Source: Treponema sp.
Lineage (GTDB): Bacteria; Spirochaetota; Spirochaetia; Treponematales; Treponemataceae
Assembly (NCBI GenBank): GCA_016293645.1
Contig: JAEDDW010000010.1
Coordinates: 1 to 43,308 of the forward strand
Length of the DNA stretch: 43,308 nucleotides
Direction of reading: 5' to 3'
The position numbers were made by a program, and so were the translations under genes. A model generated the notes under the pieces. That model was not told the origin of the DNA, did no database searches, and saw nothing but the letters and a program-made list of their open reading frames with translations. Of this stretch, positions 1 through 7,921 are shown piece by piece. Numbering within the stretch: position 1 is the stretch's first letter; each line of letters begins with the position of its first letter.

Positions 1-918
1 CCGGCTGTTTCCTTAGGTTTATGGCACAACTTTGGAACAAACGATGACTTTGAGAACATGCGCCAGATGTGCTTCACCGCCTTTGATGCTGGAATCACGC
101 ACTTTGACCTTGCCAACAACTACGGACCGCTGCCTGGTTCCGCAGAAGAAAATTTTGGAAAGATACTCAAGGACGATCTTGGCATTTACAGGGATGAACT
201 TATCATTTCCACAAAAGCAGGATATGGAATGTGGCCTGGCCCTTACGGCGACTGGGGCAGCAGAAAATATTTGATTGCAAGCCTTGACCAGAGCCTAAAA
301 AGAATGGGGCTTGAATACGTGGACATCTTCTACCATCACCGAATGGATCCAAACACGCCTCTTGAAGAAACCATGGGTGCATTGGATCAGATTGTAAAAT
401 CAGGAAAGGCACTCTATGTCGGCATTTCCAACTACGACGGACCGACAATGGAAAAAGCCGCAGCAATTCTTTCTGAACTTAAGACTCCTTTCATCATCAA
501 CCAGAACAAATACAACATTTTTGACCGCACCATCGAAAACAACGGACTAAAGAAATCTGCTCCGGCAAACGGCAAAGGAATCATTACCTTCTCTCCATTG
601 CACCAGGGGCTCCTTACAGACAGATATCTCAACGGAATTCCTGCAGACAGCAGAATCGGAAAAAACACACCGTTCCTTCATGAATCCGATCTGGCAGGAG
701 AAAGACTTTCACAGATAAAGGGACTGAACGAAATCGCAAAAAGCCGCGGACAGACACTTGCACAGATGGCCTTAAGCTGGATTCTGAAAGACGACGACAT
801 CACAAGTGTACTCATTGGAGCAAGCCGCCCATCCCAGATTACGGACTGCGTGAAATGCATCGAAAAGACGACATTTACCGCAGATGAACTTAAGAAGATT
901 GATGAACTTTCAAAATAA
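1..918 (+). CDS. Aldo/keto reductase, YghZ-like (5' end outside window)
   Basis: The reading frame is open from the first base of the window, so the start lies upstream; the first ATG (58) is internal. The protein has the pattern of L-glyceraldehyde 3-phosphate reductase (YghZ/Gpr): FDLANNYGPLPGSAEENFG carries the catalytic Asp and Tyr of the aldo/keto reductase barrel, ISTKAGYGMWPGPYGDWG the active-site Lys, and YVDIFYHHRMD the active-site His. The C-terminal segment LIGASRPSQI is the usual NADPH-binding end of the fold. The family reduces small aldehydes such as glyceraldehyde 3-phosphate or methylglyoxal with NADPH in the cytoplasm. The physiological substrate here is inferred. About 30 residues seem to be missing at the N terminus, judged from the usual length near 330-345. 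Confidence 0.9.
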   Translation, partial: PAVSLGLWHNFGTNDDFENMRQMCFTAFDAGITHFDLANNYGPLPGSAEENFGKILKDDLGIYRDELIISTKAGYGMWPGPYGDWGSRKYLIASLDQSLKRMGLEYVDIFYHHRMDPNTPLEETMGALDQIVKSGKALYVGISNYDGPTMEKAAAILSELKTPFIINQNKYNIFDRTIENNGLKKSAPANGKGIITFSPLHQGLLTDRYLNGIPADSRIGKNTPFLHESDLAGERLSQIKGLNEIAKSRGQTLAQMALSWILKDDDITSVLIGASRPSQITDCVKCIEKTTFTADELKKIDELSK

Positions 919-988
919 AACAAAATAGAAACTTTCCCTAAAGGAAATTGGCGATTCATCGGATGAAAATCGAGAAGGAAGGAAGAGG

Positions 989-1124
989 CTGGCAAAAACA
1001 TTCAAAGCCCAAGGGCGAAAGCATTCGTCTAGTAGAAGCCAATGCATGCCATAACTTTCGCCCCACGAATTGCAAAGCAATTCGTGACTATGAATGTAGC
1101 GACGATATCTAGCGGTTTTGCCAG
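989..1124. repeat. Nested palindromic element
   Basis: The 249-bp gap between the aldo/keto reductase and the DUF4867 gene holds nested inverted repeats. The outer arms are CTGGCAAAA (989-997) and TTTTGCCAG (1116-1124), followed inward by ACATTC (998-1003) and GAATGT (1092-1097). Inside are GGGCGAAAG (1013-1021) with CTTTCGCCC (1055-1063), and a perfect hairpin with arms CACGAATTGC/GCAATTCGTG (1064-1073, 1077-1086). A relative of the inner part (1013-1086) occurs in inverted orientation at 29395-29469. No coding sequence is visible. It resembles a MITE- or REP-type element; a structured RNA is possible. Confidence 0.6.
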
Positions 1125-1167
1125 ACTCGTACTGACTGGTAGATTTTCATAATTCAAGAAAAATCAC

Positions 1168-1812
1168 TTACTTTGCAAGATCAATGTTTTCACCAACAAG
1201 GCCTACAAATGCACCCTGCTTTGCTTCGCTTGTTTCAGGATGAGCGATGAGCCACTTGTTGCGTGCCCAAAGAAGCTTGTCTTCAAAGTCAATTTCCTTG
1301 AGGGCTGGCTTTGCTGTGTTTGTATCCTTTGGAAGAACGATGATAACGCGGAAGCCTTCCTTGCTTACAACGCCGTCTTTAACAGCATTACATGGAGCAT
1401 AGTGGAGAGTTGTTTCATAAACCTGAACAACTGTTCCCTTAGGAGCGTAGAATGCTTCTACCTTTGATGTATCAAGCTTTCCGTCCTTTACATCGCTCAA
1501 TGTTGCAAGCAAAAGAACCATGTCGTTTGCAGGAATGTTGAGTTCCGAGCCGCGGTGCCATTCAAGGCAGTTGAGCTTTGTGTTGTAGCCGTTGCAGTAG
1601 CCGATCTGGATTGGCATTCCACCGTAAGCGTTTACAGAGAAAACTTCACCCATGATTGCTTCAAGGTCAGCATCACTTGGTTCGTAGATTACAGCATCTG
1701 CTGGCTTTGGAGTCTTTTCTTCAAGTTTTGCAAGAAGAGCATCTACATTGTATCCATTAAGTACCTTTCCGTACTTTGCAAAATCAGCATCAAATACAGA
1801 TTTAATTGTCAT
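1168..1812 (-). CDS. DUF4867 family protein (cupin-like)
   Basis: A 214-residue soluble protein without signal peptide. Its sequence (ADLEAIMGEVFSVNAYGGMP, LNCLEWHRGSELNIPANDMV, YETTLHYAPCNAV, GFRVIIVLP) matches the DUF4867 family as I know it, distantly like the ureidoglycolate lyase-type cupin fold. Such proteins often sit among sugar-utilisation genes, but no reaction is established to my knowledge. The start is supported by an unusually G-rich Shine-Dalgarno (TTAGGGGG) ahead of the ATG at 1812. It lies downstream of transketolase on the same strand, separated by 118 bp of hairpins. A carbohydrate-related role is an inference from the neighbours only. Confidence 0.75.
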   Translation of the reverse strand: MTIKSVFDADFAKYGKVLNGYNVDALLAKLEEKTPKPADAVIYEPSDADLEAIMGEVFSVNAYGGMPIQIGYCNGYNTKLNCLEWHRGSELNIPANDMVLLLATLSDVKDGKLDTSKVEAFYAPKGTVVQVYETTLHYAPCNAVKDGVVSKEGFRVIIVLPKDTNTAKPALKEIDFEDKLLWARNKWLIAHPETSEAKQGAFVGLVGENIDLAK

Positions 1813-1880
1813 TTTTATACCCCCTAAAAAATATGTGCGCTCTCACACGGAACGACGTCCTGTTCCGACGGTGCAGGGCG

Positions 1881-1922
1881 TCCGGCAAGCCGGACTACCG
1901 AGTTTTGCAAAAGCAAAACTCG
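1881..1922. repeat. Pair of intergenic hairpins between tkt and DUF4867 gene
   Basis: Two adjacent perfect hairpins: TCCGGC-AA-GCCGGA (1881-1894) and arms CGAGTTTTGC/GCAAAACTCG around AAAA (1899-1908, 1913-1922). The second shares the TTGC-loop-GCAA core of the hairpins at 1064-1086 and 29395-29418. No T-run follows on either strand, so a simple intrinsic terminator is unlikely. It is placed directly after the transketolase stop and may protect the 3' end of that transcript. Confidence 0.5.
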
Positions 1923-1930
1923 CAGTACCT

Positions 1931-3898
1931 TTATCTAGCCAAAACCTTAGCAAGGCATTCTGGTGTGAAGCCGAGGGCTTCTGCTACCTTGTTGGCAGGA
2001 CCTGACATACCGAAGCGGTCGATTGTGAAGCAATCTTCCTTCTTTGCATATCCTTCCCAACCCTGGCGGCATCCAGCTTCTGCAACTACAACGCGCTTTG
2101 TGTTGCCCATGATCTTTGCACGGAATGCATCGTCCTGTGCTTCAAAGAGGTTTTTGTCCATGACTGAAACAACGCGGATCTTCTTGTTTGGTACAAGAGC
2201 AGCTGCCTTGAGGGACATTTCAACTTCCGAACCAGATGCGAGGATTGTGATGTCTGGAGAATCGCTTCCTTCCTGAACAACATAAGCACCCTTGCGTACT
2301 GTGTTTCTCCAGTCCTTGTCTGCCTTTTCGTAAACAGCGATTGCCTGGCGTGTGAATGTCATGAGTACAGGGTGATCCTTTGATGCAACAGCCATTTCCC
2401 ATGCGATTGCAGATTCTTCTGCATCACCTGGACGGAGCATCTGAACATTTGGCATACAGCGAACTGAAGCAAGTGTTTCGATTGGCTGGTGTGTAGGACC
2501 GTCTTCGCCAACATAGATTGAGTCGTGTGTAAGAACATAGATGTTAGGAATCTTTGCAAGAGCTGCAACGCGGAGTGATGGGCGGAAGTAGTCTGTGAAT
2601 ACGAAGAATGTTGCACCGAATGCACGCAAGCCCCCGTGGAGGTTGATTCCGCTCATAACCTGTGACATTGCGAATTCACGGATACCGTATTCAATTGTGC
2701 GTCCCTTGCGGTTTGCAGGACTGTATGTTCCGTCGTCCTTGTTTACCTTTGTCTTGTTTGGCCCCTGGAGGTCAGCAGAACCACCAACAAGCCATTCATA
2801 GCGGTCTGCCATTGCATTGAGGGCCTTTCCTGATGCATCGCGAGTTGCAAGCTTGTCGCCTACCTTGTATTCTGGGAGAGCAGCTTCACCTGTCTGTTCC
2901 TGGTTCCAGAATGCATTCCATTTCTTTGCAAGTTCAGGATTTTCTGCTGCCCATGCATCGAATGTCTTCTGCCAGTCAGATTGAGCCTGTGCCCATTCCT
3001 TGCGCTTTTCTTCAAAGTACTTGTATGCTTCAGGTGCAACATAGAACTGCTCGTTTTCTGGAATTCCGAGAGCCTTCTTAGCTTCCTTGCATCCTTCTTC
3101 TCCAAGTGGAGCACCATGAACATCAGCTGTACCGGCCTTTGGAGCACCCTTACCGATTGTTGACTTGAGGATGATGAGGGATGGCTTTGTTCCGTCACGC
3201 TTTGCAGCTTCTACAAGGTCAGCGATTTCACCGACATTGTACATTGATCCGCGGAATACATTCCATCCGTATGAAAGATAACGCTGCTCGATGTTGTCTG
3301 TGAATGTGATGTCTGTATTGCCATCAATGGAAATCTTGTTCTGATCATAGAACACGATAAGCTTTCCAAGCTTCATGTTACCTGCGAGAGAACATGCTTC
3401 AGAAGAAACGCCTTCTTCAAGACAGCCTTCACCGACAAGAGCATATGTGTAGTGGTCTACGATTGTATGCTTTGGAGTATTGAACTTTGCGGCAAGCATG
3501 CTTTCTGCAACTGCCATACCTACAGCTGCGGCAACACCCTGTCCGAGAGGACCTGATGTACATTCAACACCGTCTGTGTCACCGTACTCAGGATGTCCAG
3601 GACACTTTGAACCTACCTGGCGGAAGCTCTTGATGTCGTCCATTGAAACCTTGTAGCCTGCGATGTGGAGAATTGAATAAGCAAGCATTGAACCGTGACC
3701 TGCTGAAAGGATGAAACGATCGCGGTCAACCCACTTTGAGTCAGCAGGATTGTGCTTCATTACTTCTCCGTAAAGAACTGCAGCGAGTTCTGCAGCACCA
3801 AGTGGAAGTCCAGGATGTCCTGAATTTGCCTTCTGAATTGCATCCATAGAAAGACTTCTGATGGAAAGAGCTGTTGCTTCAATAGCCTTTGTGTCCAT
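1931..3898 (-). CDS. tkt: Transketolase
   Basis: A full-length 655-residue transketolase: thiamine diphosphate-dependent transfer of two-carbon units in the non-oxidative pentose phosphate pathway, cytoplasmic dimer. Visible hallmarks are the N-terminal SGHPGLPLGAAELAAVLYG, the ThDP-binding GEGCLEEGVSSEACSLAG with FYDQNKISIDG, the pyrimidine-domain segment IREFAMSQVMSGINLHGG, and the C-terminal LTHDSIYVGEDGPTHQPIE. A good Shine-Dalgarno (TTAGGAGTAA) precedes the ATG at 3898. The gene follows the PTS IIA gene by 99 bp on the same strand but has its own promoter there, overlapped by a LacI-type palindrome, so sugar-responsive regulation is likely. Confidence 0.97.
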   Translation of the reverse strand: MDTKAIEATALSIRSLSMDAIQKANSGHPGLPLGAAELAAVLYGEVMKHNPADSKWVDRDRFILSAGHGSMLAYSILHIAGYKVSMDDIKSFRQVGSKCPGHPEYGDTDGVECTSGPLGQGVAAAVGMAVAESMLAAKFNTPKHTIVDHYTYALVGEGCLEEGVSSEACSLAGNMKLGKLIVFYDQNKISIDGNTDITFTDNIEQRYLSYGWNVFRGSMYNVGEIADLVEAAKRDGTKPSLIILKSTIGKGAPKAGTADVHGAPLGEEGCKEAKKALGIPENEQFYVAPEAYKYFEEKRKEWAQAQSDWQKTFDAWAAENPELAKKWNAFWNQEQTGEAALPEYKVGDKLATRDASGKALNAMADRYEWLVGGSADLQGPNKTKVNKDDGTYSPANRKGRTIEYGIREFAMSQVMSGINLHGGLRAFGATFFVFTDYFRPSLRVAALAKIPNIYVLTHDSIYVGEDGPTHQPIETLASVRCMPNVQMLRPGDAEESAIAWEMAVASKDHPVLMTFTRQAIAVYEKADKDWRNTVRKGAYVVQEGSDSPDITILASGSEVEMSLKAAALVPNKKIRVVSVMDKNLFEAQDDAFRAKIMGNTKRVVVAEAGCRQGWEGYAKKEDCFTIDRFGMSGPANKVAEALGFTPECLAKVLAR

Positions 3899-3938
3899 GA
3901 TTTACTCCTAAAAAAAATGAAAAAAATCTATAAATATT

Positions 3939-3976
3939 AATATATAGCGAAAACAATACTTTGGCAACCGGTTGCC
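3939..3976 (-). promoter_or_regulatory. Transketolase promoter with LacI-type palindrome
   Basis: On the minus strand TTGCCA (3967-3962) and TATATT (3944-3939) are spaced by 17 bp, a credible sigma-70 promoter for tkt. The -35 box lies inside the perfect 14-bp palindrome GGCAACCGGTTGCC (3963-3976). GCAACCGGTTGC is the kind of CG-centred site bound by LacI-family repressors. Binding there would block the -35. No LacI-family gene is present in the window. Confidence 0.55.
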
Positions 3977-3997
3977 GTTCAATACAACAATTTTAAC

Positions 3998-4462
3998 TTA
4001 CTTTGAACACCTTTTGATGAGTTCCGCCAACTGAGCTTTACCTGGCTTAAGCTGAAGTCCTTTTTTGAACTCTTCATTCTTGAAAAGCTTTGCAAGGGAA
4101 GAAAGAGCCTTTATATGGAACTGAGACGATGCAGAAAGAAGAATGAACATCACATTGACTTTACGGAAGTCTGGAGCCTGCATGTCGATTGGAGTCTTGA
4201 GATATGCAACGATTACACGGCTTGCATTTTCATCTGAAAAAAGAGGACGGCGGGGATGAGGAATTGCAATTCCGTTACCTACAGCAGTACTGAGAACTTT
4301 TTCACGGTCAAGAAGTTCAGGTACCAGAACGGAAGAATCAAGACCAGACGGGAGTTCCGCCTTGTCGCAGACAGAAGAAAAAATTTCCTCAACCGTTGCT
4401 CCGTCTGCAACTACGACATCTCCATTTTCCACAAGTGAAACAGCTTCGAAATTGTCTTCCAT
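3998..4462 (-). CDS. PTS EIIA domain protein (fructose/PtsN type)
   Basis: A 154-residue single-domain PTS IIA protein of the fructose-mannitol/nitrogen class. The phosphorylated histidine lies in GNGIAIPHPR (His69), preceded by the typical REKVLSTAV; the C-terminal half (VNVMFILLSASSQFHIKALSSLAKLF) is the usual IIA-2 domain. It accepts phosphate from HPr and either passes it to a sugar permease or acts as a regulator. No IIB or IIC gene is nearby, which favours a regulatory PtsN-like role. It begins 28 bp after the 492-residue protein gene and is probably cotranscribed with it; tkt follows. Confidence 0.9.
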   Translation of the reverse strand: MEDNFEAVSLVENGDVVVADGATVEEIFSSVCDKAELPSGLDSSVLVPELLDREKVLSTAVGNGIAIPHPRRPLFSDENASRVIVAYLKTPIDMQAPDFRKVNVMFILLSASSQFHIKALSSLAKLFKNEEFKKGLQLKPGKAQLAELIKRCSK

Positions 4463-4490
4463 AAATTGACATCGCCTTTTATGCGGGAAT

Positions 4491-5969
4491 TCAGCTCCTG
4501 ACTATCTTGAACTGATTCCTCTGTTCCTTGACAAGGGCACGCTCCAAAGCTCCGGAAATTTCCTCAAAGCTCCATTCCATTCCGTCGAGGGAAAGCAGCA
4601 TGTTGTCCGCAACCTCTTCCGCCTGAGACTCAAAAGAAAGCCCGTCAAGCATCTTCAGAATGTGTTCGTGCAACTGCAGGAGAATTACAAGCTCTGTCGA
4701 AGGGAAATCAAGGAAAGACCTGCCGTTATAGTCAATGCGCCTTATCAAGCCGGAAATATTTTTGTAAAGTTCAAGGCAACGGCTTCTTACCGGTCCAAGA
4801 ATCTGATCGGCAAACCAATTGTAATTCTGGGAAATTATAGTGCTTCTTTCTTTCATGTTCAAGCCAAGTTCAGCAAAGCCGGAATCTGAAAAATTAAAAT
4901 CATCATTGAAAAGAAATTTTACGAAAGACGGAACTATGTCCTTTTCCTTTTTAAAACAGCAGTCGCATATGAACTGGTCCATGACCACAGGCGGAACAAT
5001 CGCAAGGGTGTATTCCTCGTAGGAAAGTCCTTTTTTCTGGTTACCGGTGCACAAGGCAGATTCCATGTTCCATTCTCCAAAAGCCGGAACATCCTGGTCC
5101 TTGTGCCACAGTCTTGACTCAACGCCATAATGACCGAAGGCAACTTTCTTTGAATACCTGTTCATGAATTCTTCCATTGAACCGCAATAAGGCACACAAA
5201 GCTTTGAACGGTTGTTGTAGAAGACATCGATGATCTGGCTTTCAATTGAATCAAGCGGCCCGCTTTTGTTGAAACTTTCAATGAGTTTCTTTTCAAGAAG
5301 AGCATACCACTCAAGACGCTTTTCACCAACGGCACCATGATCAAAAGGGGAATCAGATGAATGAAGAACCATGACGTTCAGCTTTCCCTTGTCCCAGTCG
5401 CTTACACAGCAAAGGATTCTGTCGCCCTTATGATAGTTGTATTTCTGTGCAAGAAAGTTCAGGTCGATGCCGGTAAGCTGAACTGTGTTTGGCAGCTCAA
5501 AGTCGCGCTCGGCCATGTTCAGGCTGCTGTTGGCCGGATCCGCCGCGATGTACTGTGTCGCATATTCCTCGCCGAAAAGCATGAACATATCGATTGCATC
5601 ATCGCTGTCGAAAGTTCCGACTTTGGATGGAATCTTTTTCCCGTTGATGTAGAACTTAAGGCTTGCGGAAATTCTGTCGGATTCGACAAAAGGCATGCAC
5701 CTGTCACCAGGCACAAGAACACCCTGGGAAATTTCTGCGGCTGTAGGCATTATGCTGAATATTTCACTTGTAAAAGCTCCAGCGTGTGTAAGAAATTTAT
5801 TGTTTGAAAGCTGGAGAACATTTGGACTTGAAGCAAGGTAAATCTGAACATCTTCGGCCTCTGCATCGATACCGCAAGCCTCGAAGACCTTCTTCATTTC
5901 GGAAAGAGAAAATGGATGTGTATACGTACGAAGAAACTTGACTACAAGATCTTCTCTTCTTTGTTCCAT
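4491..5969 (-). CDS. Unrecognised 492-residue protein
   Basis: I do not recognise a named family. The protein is soluble, acidic-to-neutral and lacks signal peptide or membrane segments. Residues 1-70 (HPFSLSEMKKVFEACGI followed by NVLQLSNNKFLTHAGAF) have the look of a winged-helix or HARE-HTH-like module, which is a weak resemblance. The middle holds the short motif HKGDRILCCVSDWDKGKLNV, and the C-terminal third is helical. It precedes the PTS IIA gene by 28 bp, so the two are likely cotranscribed. No Shine-Dalgarno is seen before the ATG; instead a -10 box lies 7 nt away (see promoter at 5977-6004). Confidence 0.7.
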   Translation of the reverse strand: MEQRREDLVVKFLRTYTHPFSLSEMKKVFEACGIDAEAEDVQIYLASSPNVLQLSNNKFLTHAGAFTSEIFSIMPTAAEISQGVLVPGDRCMPFVESDRISASLKFYINGKKIPSKVGTFDSDDAIDMFMLFGEEYATQYIAADPANSSLNMAERDFELPNTVQLTGIDLNFLAQKYNYHKGDRILCCVSDWDKGKLNVMVLHSSDSPFDHGAVGEKRLEWYALLEKKLIESFNKSGPLDSIESQIIDVFYNNRSKLCVPYCGSMEEFMNRYSKKVAFGHYGVESRLWHKDQDVPAFGEWNMESALCTGNQKKGLSYEEYTLAIVPPVVMDQFICDCCFKKEKDIVPSFVKFLFNDDFNFSDSGFAELGLNMKERSTIISQNYNWFADQILGPVRSRCLELYKNISGLIRRIDYNGRSFLDFPSTELVILLQLHEHILKMLDGLSFESQAEEVADNMLLSLDGMEWSFEEISGALERALVKEQRNQFKIVRS

Positions 5970-5976
5970 ACTTTTA

Positions 5977-6004
5977 AATATAATACTTTTTTTATTGAAT
6001 TCAA
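5977..6004 (-). promoter_or_regulatory. Promoter of the 492-residue protein gene, near-leaderless
   Basis: TTGAAT (6004-5999) and TATATT (5982-5977) on the minus strand with a 16-bp spacer. Only 7 nt separate the -10 box from the ATG at 5969, so transcription would start at or next to the start codon. No Shine-Dalgarno is present. AT-rich context lowers certainty. Confidence 0.5.
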
Positions 6005-6024
6005 AAATTAAATTATTTTTTTTT

Positions 6025-6057
6025 CGGAACCAAAAAAGTATGACTTTTTAAGTTCCG
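6025..6057 (-). terminator. Stem-loop downstream of ilvB
   Basis: Arms CGGAAC (6025-6030) and GTTCCG (6052-6057) with an inner AAAAAGT/ACTTTTT pairing form a long hairpin 32 nt after the ilvB stop. On the minus strand it is followed by A's, not T's, so it is a weak terminator candidate; it may instead stabilise the 3' end. Confidence 0.3.
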
Positions 6058-6088
6058 TTTAAGCGGAGACATTCAAACCTCGCCGGAT

Positions 6089-7834
6089 TCAGTTGCGTAT
6101 CGCATCGATGTTTGCACGTCCTCCCGGTACAAATGGGAGAACATTCTCGTCGCGTTCGATGTTCAGCCTTACAAAGTGAGGACCTTTAGCAAAAGCCTTC
6201 TTGGCCCAGTCCTTGTCTTCGTTGGCGTTGACTGAATCTATTCCAAATCCTTCCGCAATCTTGAGAAGGTCAGGACTCTTGATGAATTCACTGGCGCTGT
6301 AATTCTTGTCAAAAAGATATTCCTGCTGCTGGTGAACCATTCCAAGGACGCCGTTTTCAAGAACTATTACAGTCACATTGAGCTCATGCTCAGCAAGGGT
6401 CGCAAGTTCCTGAATATTCATGAGGATGCTTCCGTCGCCGGAAATGCAGACAACGCGCTTCTTTGGATTTGCAAGGGCAGCTCCGATTGCAGCAGGCAGA
6501 CCGAATCCCATTGTTCCAAGAGAACCTGAAGTAAGGAAAGTGCGTGGAGCTTCAACAGGATAATACTGTGCAGACCACATCTGGTGCTGTCCAACATCTG
6601 TCGTAACGATTATGTCAGAAGACTTGAGACCCGCCTTCTTTGCTTCCTCTGGAATCTGGTTGATGAAAAGTCTTGGGTTTGGAGAAGAAGATTTCTTTCC
6701 GCGGCCAAGTTCAAAGCTTTCAGTCTCGGCATAGATTTTCTGGAGTTCTGAAATCCAGTTCTTTCTTGCCTTTCTTTCTTCTACGCTTCCCTTCTCGAGG
6801 ATCTGAACAAGTTTTTCAGTAAGCATCGGAAGAGCTTCTTCCACGTCATATGTCAGCGATGAGTACGATGGAAGGATCTTGTTGATTTCAGCTGCATCGA
6901 TATCAATGTGGAGTATCTTTGCTTCAGGACAGAACTTTGCTATAGCACCAGTGGCTCTGTCATCAAAACGTACACCGAGGGCTAGTACCGTATCGGCATC
7001 ATGCATTGCTTTGTTTGCCGCATATGCACCGTGCATTCCGACCATCGCAAAGTTGTTTTTATTTGAACGCGGAACAGCACCGATTCCCATAAGGCTTGTG
7101 ACAACGGCAACGTCATATGCATCCATGAATTTCTTGATGCTTTCAGAAGCGGCTTTTGAATTGCATCCGCCACCTATGTAGAGGACAGGCTTTTTTGATG
7201 AGGCAAGAGTTTCAGCCATGGTCTTTACTACGGAACCGACTGAAATTTTGTCAGTGAAGAATTTTCTTGCAAGTGAGGAATTCTTTGCCTGCTTGATTGT
7301 ATGGATCTGTGGCCATGCCTTGAATTCAACTTCCTTAAGCTGAACGTCACGAGGAACATCGATGAGGACAGGACCCGGACGACCAGAGACAGCAATGTCA
7401 AATGCAAGCGGAATAACATCGAGGAGTTCAAGAGGATCCTTTACCATCATGCTGTGCTTTGTGATCGGCATTGAAAGACCGAATGTATCAGCTTCCTGAA
7501 ATCCGTCCGTTCCGATCATGGAAGTATTTACCTGGCCTGTGAAAGCAACGATAGGAATTGAGTCACAGCGCGCATCAGCGATTGCCGTGAGAAGGTTCAT
7601 TGCGCCTGGACCTGAAGTTGCCATGCAGACGGCAGGAAGACCCGTTGAACGTGTCATCCCCTGGGCAATGAATCCTGCAGCCTGTTCCTGACGCACAAGA
7701 ATATGCTTGATGGAGCTTTTGTTGAGCTCATCATATAAAGGAAGAATCTGTCCGCCAGGAATACCTGCGACCGTCTTGATTCCTTCCAACTCAAGTAATT
7801 TCAAAATAATCTGTGAACCTGTAGCCTTAATCAT
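6089..7834 (-). CDS. ilvB: Acetolactate synthase large subunit
   Basis: A 581-residue ThDP-dependent acetohydroxyacid synthase, the first common step of branched-chain amino acid synthesis. The catalytic glutamate lies in LVRQEQAAGFIAQG, the FAD/central-domain region is normal, and the ThDP motif is GDGSILMNIQELATLAEHEL. Length and MVHQQQEYLFDKNYS near the C terminus fit the IlvB biosynthetic class rather than a catabolic AlsS, though this is not certain. No ilvN small (regulatory) subunit adjoins it. The ATG at 7834 has no Shine-Dalgarno but a -10 box 6 nt upstream. It is divergent from the rqcH-like gene. Confidence 0.93.
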   Translation of the reverse strand: MIKATGSQIILKLLELEGIKTVAGIPGGQILPLYDELNKSSIKHILVRQEQAAGFIAQGMTRSTGLPAVCMATSGPGAMNLLTAIADARCDSIPIVAFTGQVNTSMIGTDGFQEADTFGLSMPITKHSMMVKDPLELLDVIPLAFDIAVSGRPGPVLIDVPRDVQLKEVEFKAWPQIHTIKQAKNSSLARKFFTDKISVGSVVKTMAETLASSKKPVLYIGGGCNSKAASESIKKFMDAYDVAVVTSLMGIGAVPRSNKNNFAMVGMHGAYAANKAMHDADTVLALGVRFDDRATGAIAKFCPEAKILHIDIDAAEINKILPSYSSLTYDVEEALPMLTEKLVQILEKGSVEERKARKNWISELQKIYAETESFELGRGKKSSSPNPRLFINQIPEEAKKAGLKSSDIIVTTDVGQHQMWSAQYYPVEAPRTFLTSGSLGTMGFGLPAAIGAALANPKKRVVCISGDGSILMNIQELATLAEHELNVTVIVLENGVLGMVHQQQEYLFDKNYSASEFIKSPDLLKIAEGFGIDSVNANEDKDWAKKAFAKGPHFVRLNIERDENVLPFVPGGRANIDAIRN

Positions 7835-7840
7835 TCCGCA

Positions 7841-7869
7841 AGTTTATATGTTATATGGAGAATTTTCAA
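7841..7869 (-). promoter_or_regulatory. ilvB promoter, leaderless geometry
   Basis: TTGAAA (7869-7864), 17-bp spacer, TAAACT (7846-7841) on the minus strand; the ATG follows after 6 nt (TGCGGA). This places the expected +1 on the start codon. No purine-rich ribosome binding site exists at the usual distance. Confidence 0.5.
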
Positions 7870-7921
7870 CAGAAATCATCACGTGATTTTTTATTTTTTT
7901 TTATTATGATAGACTGTCCCC

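Noticed and set aside
3928..3947. AT-rich near-palindrome CTATAAATATTAATATATAG as another trp-type operator
   Set aside because: It lacks the GTT/AAC ends and tandem layout, and is explained by the AT-rich -10 region of tkt.
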